Shown here: positions 8,947 through 18,482 of the stretch, piece after piece
How the letters are laid out: every line of letters begins with the position of its first letter
Numbering within the stretch: position 1 is the stretch's first letter
Assembly: GCA_945883815.1 (NCBI GenBank)
Contig: CAMCYJ010000018.1
Location: 1-53,839 of the forward strand
Direction: 5' to 3'
From: Akkermansia muciniphila
GTDB taxonomy: Bacteria; Verrucomicrobiota; Verrucomicrobiia; Limisphaerales; UBA9464
Length of the DNA: 53,839 nt
Position numbers and translations under genes: made by a program
The notes under the pieces: generated by a model
Told to the model about the DNA's origin: nothing
Databases searched by the model: none
The model's input: only the letters and a program-made list of their open reading frames with translations

Positions 8947-10245
8947 ATGAGCTCTTCCTCTCCGTTGTCTCTCCCTCGCCAAGGAATCGCTGGCCTGATG
9001 CGGCGTGCCTGTCGAATGGCTCTGGTGATGGCCTCGTGCGTCCCGATGTTCGTGGTTCAAGCCCATGACTGGCCCGAGTTCCGCGGCCCCACCGGGCAGG
9101 GAATTTCTCCGGCCAAACACGTTCCCATCCACTGGAGCGGGAGCAGCAATGTGGTCTGGAAGACCCCGTTGGCGATGGCTGGGTGGTCGTCTCCGGTGTT
9201 GGTGAAGCAGCGCCTCTACCTGACAGGTTCCCGCGCCAAGTCTGGGTCCAGTGGTTTGGAATTGGCGGTGCTGTGCCTCGACGCTCGGTCCGGTGCCATC
9301 CTCTGGAGCACCAATGTTTTCACGCCGGAAAATGGGGCGAATATCCATCGCAAGAACGGCTATGCCAGTCCGACGCCGGTGGTGAGCGACGGTCGGATCT
9401 ATGCCCATTTCGGACATCTGGGAACGGCCTGTCTGGACTTGAAGGGACAGGTGATGTGGCGGCAGACCTCGGTTCAATATCCCCCGGTCCACGGCAACGG
9501 CGGATCCCCCGTTTTGGCGGGAGATCATCTGATCTTCAGTTGCGATGGGGCTTCGGAGCCGTTCGTCATCGCGCTGGATCGCAAGACGGGTCAGGTCCGC
9601 TGGAAGACCCGGCGGCCCAATGACGCATTGGCCAAGAAGTTCTCGTTCAGCACGCCCTTGCTCATCACTCATGCCGGCCGTCAGGAACTCATTAGTCCGG
9701 GTGCTGGTGGAACTTATGCCTATGACCCGCTGAGCGGTCGATTGCTCTGGCAGGTGAGCACAGGCACCGGCTTTTCGGTGGTCCCCCGGCCGGTCTTCGC
9801 GCATGGACTGCTCTTCGTGAACACCGACTACGACTTCCCCAAGCTCTACGCGATCCGCCCCGGCGGCGACGGGGATGTCACCTCGACGCACCTGGCCTGG
9901 CAAATTGGGCGCGGTGCACCCAGCACGCCCTCGGCCCTGGTCGTGGGCGACGAACTCTATTTCGTCTCCGATGCCGGCATTGCGACGTGTGCCGATGCGC
10001 GGAGCGGCCAGGTGCATTGGAATGAACGACTCGGTGGGGGATTCTCGGCGTCGCCGGTGTTCGCCGACGGTCGGATTTATTTCCAGAACGAGGAAGGCGT
10101 CGGATTCGTGGTGCAGGCGGGCAAGATCTATCAGCTTTTGGCGCGCAACGAATTGGGTGAGCGCACGCTGGCCAGCAGTGCCGTCGATGATGGGGCCCTC
10201 TACTTGCGCGGAGCCGAGCATCTCTACCGCATCGGCAAGAAGTGA
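8947..10245 (+). CDS. PQQ-like beta-propeller repeat protein, secreted
   Basis: 432 residues. The first 38 residues look like a signal sequence (basic MRRACRM followed by ALVMASCVPMFVVQA). The mature protein starts DWPEFRGPTGQGIS, the usual opening of PVC-type outer-membrane-assembly-like propellers. Blade motifs recur, such as AVLCLDARSGAILWS, IALDRKTGQVRWKT, TYAYDPLSGRLLWQ and ATCADARSGQVHWNE. These proteins resemble quinoprotein dehydrogenases but usually lack a proven PQQ site. It is divergent from the ThuA gene, with about 180 bases between them for two promoters. A paralogue of the same type lies at 23962-25320. Confidence 0.9.
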   Translation: MSSSSPLSLPRQGIAGLMRRACRMALVMASCVPMFVVQAHDWPEFRGPTGQGISPAKHVPIHWSGSSNVVWKTPLAMAGWSSPVLVKQRLYLTGSRAKSGSSGLELAVLCLDARSGAILWSTNVFTPENGANIHRKNGYASPTPVVSDGRIYAHFGHLGTACLDLKGQVMWRQTSVQYPPVHGNGGSPVLAGDHLIFSCDGASEPFVIALDRKTGQVRWKTRRPNDALAKKFSFSTPLLITHAGRQELISPGAGGTYAYDPLSGRLLWQVSTGTGFSVVPRPVFAHGLLFVNTDYDFPKLYAIRPGGDGDVTSTHLAWQIGRGAPSTPSALVVGDELYFVSDAGIATCADARSGQVHWNERLGGGFSASPVFADGRIYFQNEEGVGFVVQAGKIYQLLARNELGERTLASSAVDDGALYLRGAEHLYRIGKK

Positions 10246-10411
10246 GGCGTGGGTGTTCGTCACAGCCTCTTGAGGAAGGAGGGGGGATTGATCGCCGGTT
10301 ATCGTTGCTCCGTGGGTGCAACCCGACCGCTGCCTTGCTCTGGACCCCCGGTGCGTGGTTCCGTTCGGATTCCGGTGAGGCTTGGAGTTTTCGTGAAGTC
10401 ACCGGGCTGCC

Positions 10412-11605
10412 ATGCCTGTGCCTTTTGAAGCCCCTACGGCTCGTCCCTCCTGCGTCCGCTGCCGACGCCCGGCCTCTGCCTGCTGGTGCGCCGAGTTGAC
10501 GCCGGTCGAAACGGCGACGCAGGTGGTGTTCTTGCAGCATCCCCGCGAATCCCGGGTGGCCATCGGCACGGCCCGAATCGCGCACTTGGGTTTGTCGCGC
10601 AGCGAACTCCACGAGGGCATTGAATTCGCCGGTCATTCGCGCATCGAGGAACTGCTGGCTCGGCCCGGGACGGCCCTGTTGTTTCCTGGTCCTGGAGCGG
10701 TGGCGCCGGATGCTCTCGAACGGCCGCCGGAAACGCTGCTCATCATCGACGGCACGTGGCCTCAGGCGCGCAAAATGGTGGCGCTCAATCCGGCGCTGCT
10801 GGCCTTGCCGCGCATTGGGTTCATGCCGCGCAAGCCGGGTAATTACCGCATCCGCCGGGAACCCGACTTGCATTGTGTCGCCACGGTGGAAGCGGTGGTG
10901 GAGGTGCTCAGCGCCTGGGAGGGAGACGAGCGCCGTTTCGATCCGCTACTCCGGGCCTTCGACGCGATGGTGGATCGTCAAATTGCCGCCACCGCCGCCC
11001 GGACGGGGCCACCCCGGCGACGGTTGAAAGGGGCTGATCCGTGGTGGGAAAGCCCGTCCATGCCCGACCTCATGGGCCTGTGGCAAAACCTCGTGGTGGT
11101 GGCTGGAGAAGCCAATGCCCATCGGCGGGATAGCCCCGTGCCTGGGTCTCCCGAACTCCTCCAGTGCGTGGCCTTGCGACCGGCGACAGGCGAGGTGTTT
11201 GAGGTGTTTCTGGCTCCGCGCCGACCGTTGGCTCCGAGGGCTCATCAACACCTCGAGGTGCCTCAGGAAGCGTTGCTCGGAGGGCTCTCGGTCGCCGAGG
11301 CGACGTCGGTCTGGAACGGCTTCCTCAAGCCGGGAGATCGCCTGGTGGGTTGGGGCGATTTTGCCGTCCAACTCTGGGCGCAGGAATCCTGGCATCCCGA
11401 GTGCGAGCCCATCGATTTACGCATCGTGGCGGCTCATCGTCTCAAGCGCCGTCCGGGAACCGCCGCATTGGCTGCTCAATCGATTGGAGCCAACCTCGAA
11501 GGCCCGGCGGTGGCCAGCGGTCGGGCCGGTGCGGCAGTGCGGGCCATGACGGCGTTCATCCGGCGACTGCTGGAAGAACAGCGGGCTGGCTCCGGGCAGG
11601 CGTAA
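10412..11605 (+). CDS. DTW domain tRNA-uridine aminocarboxypropyltransferase with extra C-terminal domain
   Basis: 397 residues. The N-terminal part is a DTW domain. It has zinc-type cysteines (CVRCRRPASACWC, residues 14-26), the S-adenosylmethionine-dependent fold and the diagnostic DGTW at residues 113-116 followed by PQARKM and RKPGNYRIRREP. Characterised DTW proteins (TapT/TuaA) make acp3U in tRNA. Normal length is about 200-230 residues, so residues from about 215 onward are an addition. That part has the rhythm of a DEDD 3'-5' exonuclease (VVVAGEAN, ELLQCVALRPATGEVFEVF, RLVGWGDFAVQLW), but the expected catalytic acids are not evident. The fusion is discussed under findings. Confidence 0.85.
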   Translation: MPVPFEAPTARPSCVRCRRPASACWCAELTPVETATQVVFLQHPRESRVAIGTARIAHLGLSRSELHEGIEFAGHSRIEELLARPGTALLFPGPGAVAPDALERPPETLLIIDGTWPQARKMVALNPALLALPRIGFMPRKPGNYRIRREPDLHCVATVEAVVEVLSAWEGDERRFDPLLRAFDAMVDRQIAATAARTGPPRRRLKGADPWWESPSMPDLMGLWQNLVVVAGEANAHRRDSPVPGSPELLQCVALRPATGEVFEVFLAPRRPLAPRAHQHLEVPQEALLGGLSVAEATSVWNGFLKPGDRLVGWGDFAVQLWAQESWHPECEPIDLRIVAAHRLKRRPGTAALAAQSIGANLEGPAVASGRAGAAVRAMTAFIRRLLEEQRAGSGQA

Positions 11606-11649
11606 CCGCCCGGAGGGTTGCAGCTGGTGCCCCTGGCTCAGCGCTGGGT

Positions 11650-12738
11650 TTAGCGTGTGGCGTTCAGAGTCGGGTAGTCGGTGTAGCCCTGGGCGCCGCC
11701 GCCATACAGGCTGGCGTAATCGGGTGCGTTCAAAGGAGCCCCGATGCGGAAGCGCTTGACCAGGTCCGGGTTGGCTAAGAACGGCACGCCGTAGGCAATG
11801 AGATCGGCTTCCCCATCGGCGATGGCTTGGTCGCCCAGCGCGGCATCGTAGCCCCCATTGAGGATCAGCGGACCTTGGAACGCCTGCCTCAGGAGCGGCG
11901 AAACGCGCGGCCCTGGGCTCGCCATGGGGTGACCCGGCAGCGCCTCCATGATGTGGAGGAAACTCAATCCGAAGCGGTTCAATTCCCGAGCGGCATGGCT
12001 GAAGATCGACGCCGGACTGCTGTCGCTCATGTCGCCAAAAGCACCGGTCGGCGACAGTCGGACTCCGACGCGTCCCGGCTGCCAAGCACCGACCACCGCC
12101 TCGGTGACTTCGAGGAGGAAGCGGGCCCGGTTTTCCACGCTGCCGCCGTAGCCGTCGGTTCGGTGATTGGTTCCATCCCGAAGGAATTGATCGATCAGGT
12201 AACCGTTGGCTCCATGGATTTCGACCCCATCAAATCCGGCCTTTTCGGCCTGGCGCGTCGCCTCGGCGTAGTCGGCTACGATTCCGGGAATCTCATCGGT
12301 CTCCAGAGCTCTCGGAGTTGGATACGGTTTCTTGCCGGAAGGCGTGTGAATGCCGTCGCCGCGCAGTGCGATGGCCGAAGGGGCCACGGGTAAAACTCCG
12401 CCGGGTTGAAAATCGGGATGGGACGAACGGCCCATGTGCCAGAGTTGGACAATAATTTTGCCGCCGGCTGCATGGACCGCGTCGGTGACCCGCTTCCATC
12501 CCTGCACCTGCTCGTCGTTGTAGAGACCCGGGGTGTTGACCCATCCGGCCGCCTGCTCGGAGATGATCGTGGCTTCGCTGATGATCAATCCCGCCGTCGC
12601 CCTCTGCCGGTAGTATTCGACCATGAGGTCGTTGGGAATCCGGTCGGGACCGGTGCGACCCCGGGTGAGCGGGGCCATGACCATGCGGTTGGACAACTGG
12701 AGATCGCCGGCCGTGAAAGGAGTGAAAAGACGGTTCAT
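11650..12738 (-). CDS. nemA: Alkene reductase, old yellow enzyme family
   Basis: 362-residue FMN-dependent ene-reductase of the NemA/OYE type, acting on electron-poor alkenes or nitro compounds with NAD(P)H. Visible features are the N-terminal LFTPFTAGDLQLSNRMVMAP, QLWHMGR in the barrel, the substrate-anion pair in GVEIHGANGYLIDQFL, TDGYGGSVENRARF, and the C-terminal phosphate-binding part ending in DYPTLNA. The start ATG at 12738 is chosen because family homology begins exactly there; the frame is open much further upstream (to 13425) but that is antisense to, or overlaps, the pseudopilin gene. The gene is transcribed alone. The symbol is by family resemblance only. Confidence 0.9.
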   Translation of the reverse strand: MNRLFTPFTAGDLQLSNRMVMAPLTRGRTGPDRIPNDLMVEYYRQRATAGLIISEATIISEQAAGWVNTPGLYNDEQVQGWKRVTDAVHAAGGKIIVQLWHMGRSSHPDFQPGGVLPVAPSAIALRGDGIHTPSGKKPYPTPRALETDEIPGIVADYAEATRQAEKAGFDGVEIHGANGYLIDQFLRDGTNHRTDGYGGSVENRARFLLEVTEAVVGAWQPGRVGVRLSPTGAFGDMSDSSPASIFSHAARELNRFGLSFLHIMEALPGHPMASPGPRVSPLLRQAFQGPLILNGGYDAALGDQAIADGEADLIAYGVPFLANPDLVKRFRIGAPLNAPDYASLYGGGAQGYTDYPTLNATR

Positions 12739-12953
12739 GTGAGGAGAAGTCACTGCGAGGTCGATACCAACCCATTCGAGGCTCTCCGTCGCGCAGGAAG
12801 TGGCAGGTGTTGTGGGTGCTGCGGGTGTCGCGTTGACCCTCCTCTCGTCACCCTGCGGGGATTCCCGGTCGCCCGAGCCGGCTGCTTCGGGGCCGTTCCC
12901 CGAATTCAAGTGATTCAATTCGCCCCCAGAGAGGATCTTGGTAAGGCGGAGGG

Positions 12954-13679
12954 CTACTGCCCGGGTTGATAGAACCAATCCACCTTGCCGTTGGCCCCCT
13001 TGGAGAGGGTCTTCCAGGGCATGATGGAGGTGTGTCCGTCCGCCCAAGCATAATTGCCGCCCTGACCGTGGCGGACGTAGCGAAACAATGCGACCCCCAG
13101 GCTGGGCGGGTACAAGTACCCGTAGTTCCACCATTCCAGGCCCTTGGAGGGATCGAGGCCGTCGCCGTTCATCACGGTGTCCGAAGGCTTGGTGATGAGG
13201 GAGGTCTTCACCCGGTCTGCCGGGGTGTAGCCAAGGTAGGCGTAGTTGTGCCCATACCCACCGTAGCCCTGATATCCGGGAACATTGGCCGGGATGACAT
13301 TGGTGCCGATCTTGGCCGTGGGGCAGGCCACCACCTTGTCCTTGGCGACGAGGTTGGTGAAGTTGCGGTTGTCGGTGGCGATGTAGGTCGAGATTTCGGC
13401 GAACCACCGGCTCGGAGCTACCCAACCGGATCCTACCGGGGCCTCGGTGCCGGCCACCGGCAGGAAATCCGTTTGGTCGCCCGCATACAGCAAGTAGCCC
13501 AAGACGATTTGTTTCTCATTGCTGGTGCAGCGGACCGTCTGGGCCTTGGCCTTGGCTCGGGCCAGCGCCGGCAGAAGCATGCCCGCCAAGATGGCGATGA
13601 TGGCGATGACGACGAGCAATTCGATCAACGTGAAGGCATGCCGAAACAGCGCGGCCCCTGATGATGAAGAGGGTCTCAT
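12954..13679 (-). CDS. Type II secretion/pseudopilin-like protein (DUF1559 type)
   Basis: 241 residues with a class III prepilin signal: a short basic leader, then [20 protein letters not shown] with Glu at +5 of the mature protein, and a helical region rich in AKAKA. The remainder holds the globular domain of PVC pseudopilins, with C-terminal [18 protein letters not shown] matching the H-X9-DG motif of this very expanded family. It is expected to be processed by a prepilin peptidase and to sit in the inner membrane or in a pseudopilus. PVC genomes carry dozens of such paralogues. No pilus or secretion genes flank it. Confidence 0.92.
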   Translation of the reverse strand: MRPSSSSGAALFRHAFTLIELLVVIAIIAILAGMLLPALARAKAKAQTVRCTSNEKQIVLGYLLYAGDQTDFLPVAGTEAPVGSGWVAPSRWFAEISTYIATDNRNFTNLVAKDKVVACPTAKIGTNVIPANVPGYQGYGGYGHNYAYLGYTPADRVKTSLITKPSDTVMNGDGLDPSKGLEWWNYGYLYPPSLGVALFRYVRHGQGGNYAWADGHTSIMPWKTLSKGANGKVDWFYQPGQ

Positions 13680-13769
13680 GGATCGTTGCCATGTCAGCCC
13701 GCCCGGCTGGGTCTGTCAAAGTGTGTCTTCGGCTCGGGCCTGGTTTGTTGAGCAAACTCAGTCGCGATC

Positions 13770-14456
13770 TCAGTCGCGCATGAAGTGGCAGGTGTAGCCG
13801 CCCGGGTTTTTGACGAGGTACTTCTGATGGTAGCCCTCGGCGGGATACCAGATGGAGGCGGTGGCGATTTCGGTGACCACAGGGCGGCGCCACTTGCCGG
13901 AGGCGTTGACTCGGGCCTTGACCGTTTCGGCGGTCTTTTTCTGGGTCTCGTTGAAGGTGAAGATGGCCGAGCGGTACTGACTGCCCACGTCATTGCCCTG
14001 GCGGTTCAGCGTGGTGGGGTCGTGCATGCGGAAGAACCACTTCTCGAGCAACTCTTCGAGCGACAAGGTCTTGGGATCGAAGACCACTTTGACCGACTCG
14101 GCATGGCCCGACTTGCTGTCGTGGGTGTCGTCGTATTTCGGGTTGGGCAGCCAGCCGCCGGTGTATCCAGCTTGGGTTTCCCGGACGCCGGGAATCTTGC
14201 GTAAGATCTCCTCCATGCCCCAGAAGCAGCCGCCGGCGAGGTAAATGGTTTCCAGTCCTGGAGCAGGCTGTGGTGCCGGGGGCACGGCCGGCAGCGACGA
14301 CGCTGGGTTAGTCGATGCGTTGATCGAGGTGGGTTGGGTCATGGGAGTCTTTTTTGGAGACGGGGTTTTCGGGGGGGCATCCGCAGCGGCGACGGTGGTC
14401 CGGAACAGAACCAGCGAGGCAGCCAAAAGGGACACGATGGCAATCCAACGGCGCAT
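13770..14456 (-). CDS. msrA: Peptide-methionine (S)-S-oxide reductase, exported
   Basis: 228 residues. Residues 1-25 are a signal peptide, followed by a Pro/Thr/Lys-rich linker to about residue 68, then the MsrA domain. The catalytic cysteine is C77 in AGGCFWGMEEI; the family motifs GYTGG, YDDTHDSKSGHAESVKV and RQGNDVGSQYRSAIF follow. The protein reduces methionine-S-sulfoxide, here probably in the periplasm. The sequence ends shortly after GGYTCHFMRD, so a late resolving cysteine may be present. It is divergent from the hydrolase gene at 14657. Confidence 0.95.
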   Translation of the reverse strand: MRRWIAIVSLLAASLVLFRTTVAAADAPPKTPSPKKTPMTQPTSINASTNPASSLPAVPPAPQPAPGLETIYLAGGCFWGMEEILRKIPGVRETQAGYTGGWLPNPKYDDTHDSKSGHAESVKVVFDPKTLSLEELLEKWFFRMHDPTTLNRQGNDVGSQYRSAIFTFNETQKKTAETVKARVNASGKWRRPVVTEIATASIWYPAEGYHQKYLVKNPGGYTCHFMRD

Positions 14457-14656
14457 GACTCACCGATAGCCTCACCAGCGCTCGGCGCAACCGCCAATTG
14501 CGCGGGAGACTCGGATGAGGAGGAGGGGGAATCCTCTCCAGAATGCCTCTTGGGCCAACCGTGGCTTGAAGTCTCTCGAGGGAGCGTCAAGGTTTGCCTC
14601 AAATTCTCCCTGAAGTCCGCCGGTTTTCCGGTGCTGTTGTTGAAACCCCTCCTGAA

Positions 14657-17002
14657 ATGACGTCGCGCTCCTTGATCCTCCGATGCTGCCTGCAGTCCTG
14701 CCTGTTGCCGCTGCTGCTGGCCACAGCAATGCAGGCGGCCGATGCGTCACCCGCCGTAATGCCCGGAACCCAACCGCTGACCCAGACGGGCGATTTGGCG
14801 CAGGCCTTGGTCGGGGGCATTGATCGATACCTCGACCGTGTCCTGGCGGCGGCACCCCAAGCCCGCGCCCGCCATTGGAACCGGGATCTCAACTCGCCGG
14901 AGGCCTACGTGCGGTCCATCGAGACCAACCGCCAGCAACTGGCCCGCATCCTCGGCGTGGTGGACGCTCGCGGGCCGGCACAACTTCGGATTTCGGCACC
15001 GGTATCGAGTTCACCGTCCGGCAATTCGGCTGAAGTGGGCCGCGGCCGAGGCTTCAAAATCTTCTCGGTGACCTGGTCAGTCGTTCGTGGGGTGGAGGCC
15101 GATGGCCTGATGCTGGTTCCGGATGGCGAGGCCAAGGCTTCCGTGGTGGCCATCGCCGATGCGGACCAGACGCCGGAGCAAATCGCGGGTCTTCAACCGG
15201 GCGTGCCGGAGTCGGATCAGTTCGCCCGCCGGTTGGCCGAGCGAGGCTGCCGCGTGCTCATTCCTGCGCTGGTCGATCGCTCCGACACCCACAGCGGATT
15301 GCCCGGGGTGCGCAAGCTCAAGCAGTCGCAACGCGAAGTGCTGTGGCGGGCGGCCTACGAGATGGGGCGCACCGTGCAGGGTTATGAGATCCAGAGGGTG
15401 CTGGCTGCCGTGGATTGGCTGGGTTCGCAGCAGTCGGCCTCGGGGTCCAAGAAGCCCGTGGGCGTGATTGGCTACGGCGAGGGTGGGATGATCGCCTGTT
15501 TGGCCGGAGCTTTGGACCCCCGAATCGACGTCACGGCCGTCAGTGGGTTTCAGGTCAATCCGAACCTGCACGACGAACCCATTTACCGGAACGTCTGGTC
15601 GCTGACCGACCAGTTCGGTGCGGGCGAAATCGCCGGACTTATCGCACCCCGTGGATTGGTTTGGGTGCATGGAAAATTTCCGGAGACGCAGTATCCGGCG
15701 AAACCCGGCCTCTCACACCATGGCGCCGCACCTGGTAAACTGGGGCGTCCCGATCCCGAGGTGGCCCGGCAGGTCCTCGAAGAGGCGGGTGCTTGGTTGA
15801 AAGGGGTGCCCGGCCTGGACCAATGGAAGCTGGTCGAGGCACAGCCGGACGAGTTGTTCAATGATGAGGCCTTGGGTGCGTTCGGCGATCGGTTGGGGCT
15901 ACCCGAGGCCCCCGCAGCATCCGCCGCTGCTTCTGCTCTCCAACCGCTCCCAGACAACACGGCGCGTCAGTTGCGTGCGTATTCTCAAATTTTGGAAGAC
16001 ACCCAGTGGCTCATGCGTGAGGCCGAATTCACACGCGCAGAATTCTGGAAGAAGGCCGACCGCAAGAACGCCGAGACCTTCGCCCTAAGCGCCCGCACCT
16101 ATCGGGATTATTTGCTGAAGGAGGTCATCGGCCCCATTCCGCCGGCTTCGCTGCCGGCCTCGCCGCGGACCCGCAAGCTCATCGAGACCAACGGCATCGT
16201 TGCCTACGAGGTGATGCTCGACGTGCACCCCGATGTGGTGGCCTATGGCATCCTGGTGGTGCCCCTGGATTTCGAGCCGGGCGAGAAGCGTCCGGTGGTG
16301 GTGTGCCAGCACGGGCTCGAGGGCCGGCCGACGGACGTGGCCGATCCGCGCATCGACGCCGGGGCGTATCACACCTACGCGTGGCGATTGGCCGAGCGCG
16401 GGTTCGTGACCTTCGCACCGCAGAATTGCTACATCGGCGAGAACCGCTTCCGTCAGGTGCTGCGCAAGGCCCAACCGCTCAAGCTCACCCTCTGGTCGTT
16501 CATCCACCGCCAGCATGAGGTCATCCTGGATTGGTTGGCCTCGCAGGAGTTCGTGGACCCCTCGCGCATGGCCTTCTACGGGCTGAGCTACGGCGGCAAG
16601 ACGGCCATGCGTATCCCGCAGGTCATTGACCGCTATTGCCTGAGCATTTGCTCGGCCGACTACAACGAATGGATTTGGAAGAACGTCTCGGCGCGATCGA
16701 ACTACAGCTACCTGTATGGGGGCGAGTACGACATGCCCGAGTTCAACTTGGGCAACACCTTCAACTACGCCGAGCTCAGCTGGCTCATGATCCCGCGCCC
16801 CTTCATGGTCGAACGTGGCCATGACGACGGCGTGGCACCCGACGAGTGGGTGGCCTACGAGTTCGCCAAGACCCGACGGCAGTACGTCAAGTTGGGCTTG
16901 GGTGACCGCACCGAGATCGAATTCTTCGACGGGCCGCACACCATCCATGGCAAGGGCACCTTCGACTTCCTGCACCGCAACCTGCGCTGGCCCAAGCCCT
17001 GA
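14657..17002 (+). CDS. Secreted two-domain alpha/beta hydrolase (acetyl xylan esterase/dienelactone hydrolase-like)
   Basis: 781 residues from the ATG at 14657, which places a signal peptide (SLILRCCLQSCLLPLLLATAMQA) at the very N-terminus; a TTG 21 codons earlier is less likely. Two hydrolase folds follow one another. The first (about residues 110-420) carries GVIGYGEGGMIACLAG in place of the nucleophile elbow, so its Ser is replaced by Glu or Gly. The second (about 520-780) has a normal elbow GLSYGGKTAM and a late HTIHGKGTFDFLHRN histidine. Only the second domain looks catalytically competent. It may deacylate plant polysaccharides; the substrate is not known. It is 34 bases upstream of the next gene. 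Confidence 0.85.
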   Translation: MTSRSLILRCCLQSCLLPLLLATAMQAADASPAVMPGTQPLTQTGDLAQALVGGIDRYLDRVLAAAPQARARHWNRDLNSPEAYVRSIETNRQQLARILGVVDARGPAQLRISAPVSSSPSGNSAEVGRGRGFKIFSVTWSVVRGVEADGLMLVPDGEAKASVVAIADADQTPEQIAGLQPGVPESDQFARRLAERGCRVLIPALVDRSDTHSGLPGVRKLKQSQREVLWRAAYEMGRTVQGYEIQRVLAAVDWLGSQQSASGSKKPVGVIGYGEGGMIACLAGALDPRIDVTAVSGFQVNPNLHDEPIYRNVWSLTDQFGAGEIAGLIAPRGLVWVHGKFPETQYPAKPGLSHHGAAPGKLGRPDPEVARQVLEEAGAWLKGVPGLDQWKLVEAQPDELFNDEALGAFGDRLGLPEAPAASAAASALQPLPDNTARQLRAYSQILEDTQWLMREAEFTRAEFWKKADRKNAETFALSARTYRDYLLKEVIGPIPPASLPASPRTRKLIETNGIVAYEVMLDVHPDVVAYGILVVPLDFEPGEKRPVVVCQHGLEGRPTDVADPRIDAGAYHTYAWRLAERGFVTFAPQNCYIGENRFRQVLRKAQPLKLTLWSFIHRQHEVILDWLASQEFVDPSRMAFYGLSYGGKTAMRIPQVIDRYCLSICSADYNEWIWKNVSARSNYSYLYGGEYDMPEFNLGNTFNYAELSWLMIPRPFMVERGHDDGVAPDEWVAYEFAKTRRQYVKLGLGDRTEIEFFDGPHTIHGKGTFDFLHRNLRWPKP

Positions 17003-17036
17003 ATTAAGAGTCTAAAATTCGGCACTCCCAGAGCCC

Positions 17037-18482
17037 ATGAAATCCCCGTCCATTCGTCGCCGACCCTTCTTGCGCATGACCGGTCTGGTTGGCTTGGCCA
17101 CCGCGGCCGGTGGGATCGCTCGTGCCGAGGAGACCGCACCGGAGTTGCACATCGAAGGGTATGCCGGACAAGTCAGTTATCCGCAGGGGGCTGAACTGAC
17201 TCTCCATGTCTCCTCGAGCCAGCGGCGGTATTCCGTGGAAATCACCCGCATCGGTGCCCAGCGAACGGTGGTTTGGAAGGGCACCTCGGAGACGGGCGCG
17301 ATTCAGCCGGTGCCGGACAATGCCTCCTCGCACGGATGCCGCTGGCCGGTGGGTCTCCGGGTGCCCATCGCCGCGGATTGGAAGTCGGGCTACTACCAAG
17401 TTCAGTTCCGGGTGGAGGACCGCGGGGGCGACTACGTGCGACGCACGCATCGGGTGGCCGACTCCAGTTGCTTCTTCATCGTTCGGGCAGCGCAACCGGG
17501 ACGGGATTCAAAGATCCTCCTGCAGTTCTCCACCAACACCTACAACGCCTACAACAACTGGGGCGGGTTCAGTCTTTATGCCTTCAATGGTCGCGGTGGC
17601 AATCAGGGGCACCGGGTGTCCTTCGAGCGTCCGCCGGCATCGCAGTTTTCGAACTGGGAGCAGGCCTTCGTTGAATGGGCCGAGTCGCACGGATACGTCC
17701 TGGAATACGCAGCCAATAGTGACCTCGATTCGTACCCGGAAATCCTCAAGGCCTACAAGTTGGTGCTCAGTGTGGGCCACGACGAGTACTGGTCGACCCC
17801 CATGCGGGACCATCTGGAGAAGTTCATCGGCGACGGCGGCAATGTAGCCTTCTTTAGCGGCAACACGTGCTGCTGGCAGGTGCGTTCCGAGGACAACGGG
17901 TCGGCGCTGACGTGCTGGAAGCAGAACGTCCAACAAGATCCGGTGTTTGTGGCCCGCGGCAGCCAGGCCACGCTCTCCTCCCTGTGGAGTCATCACCTGG
18001 TGAAGCGTCCGGAGAACCAGCTCACGGGTGTGGGCTTTCTCTGGGGCGGCTACCACAAGAGTCACGGTCAGCTCATGGATGCCTCGGGCGCTTTCAATGT
18101 CCACCGTCCGAGCCATTGGCTGTTCGAGGGTACCACGCTCAAGACCGGCGACAGTTTCGGGGCCAAGGACACCATCGTGGGCTACGAGTGCGACGGTTGT
18201 GAACTGGAGTGGCAAGAGGGGTTGCCCAAGCCCACCCATCGCGATGGCACGCCGGCGAACTTCGAGGTGCTGGCGACGGCCCCGGCCCAGTGGCATCCCG
18301 ACGACTGCGAGTGGTACGAACGCTGGCAGCCGGGTCGCAAGGGTCATGCGGTGCTCGGCACGTACACCCGCGGAGGCACGGTGTTCACCTGCGGTTCCAC
18401 CGATTGGTCGCACGGGCTCCGCGGTCGGGATCCGATCGTTGAACGCATCACCCGCAACATCCTCGACCGCCTCGGAAAATGA
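17037..18482 (+). CDS. N,N-dimethylformamidase-like Tat-exported protein
   Basis: 481 residues. An RRRPFLRMTGLVGLATAA Tat-type signal sits at the N-terminus. The mature part resembles the C-terminal domain of the N,N-dimethylformamidase large subunit: ILLQFSTNTYNAYNNWGG, YKLVLSVGHDEYWSTPMRDHLE (glutamine-amidotransferase-like fold), GGNVAFFSGNTCCWQVR and TRGGTVFTCGSTDWSHGL. The characterised enzyme binds iron and cleaves formamide bonds. The small subunit is absent here and the reaction of secreted PVC homologues is unproven. The stop overlaps the ATG of the haem-protein gene by 4 bases, implying joint translation. Confidence 0.85.
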   Translation: MKSPSIRRRPFLRMTGLVGLATAAGGIARAEETAPELHIEGYAGQVSYPQGAELTLHVSSSQRRYSVEITRIGAQRTVVWKGTSETGAIQPVPDNASSHGCRWPVGLRVPIAADWKSGYYQVQFRVEDRGGDYVRRTHRVADSSCFFIVRAAQPGRDSKILLQFSTNTYNAYNNWGGFSLYAFNGRGGNQGHRVSFERPPASQFSNWEQAFVEWAESHGYVLEYAANSDLDSYPEILKAYKLVLSVGHDEYWSTPMRDHLEKFIGDGGNVAFFSGNTCCWQVRSEDNGSALTCWKQNVQQDPVFVARGSQATLSSLWSHHLVKRPENQLTGVGFLWGGYHKSHGQLMDASGAFNVHRPSHWLFEGTTLKTGDSFGAKDTIVGYECDGCELEWQEGLPKPTHRDGTPANFEVLATAPAQWHPDDCEWYERWQPGRKGHAVLGTYTRGGTVFTCGSTDWSHGLRGRDPIVERITRNILDRLGK

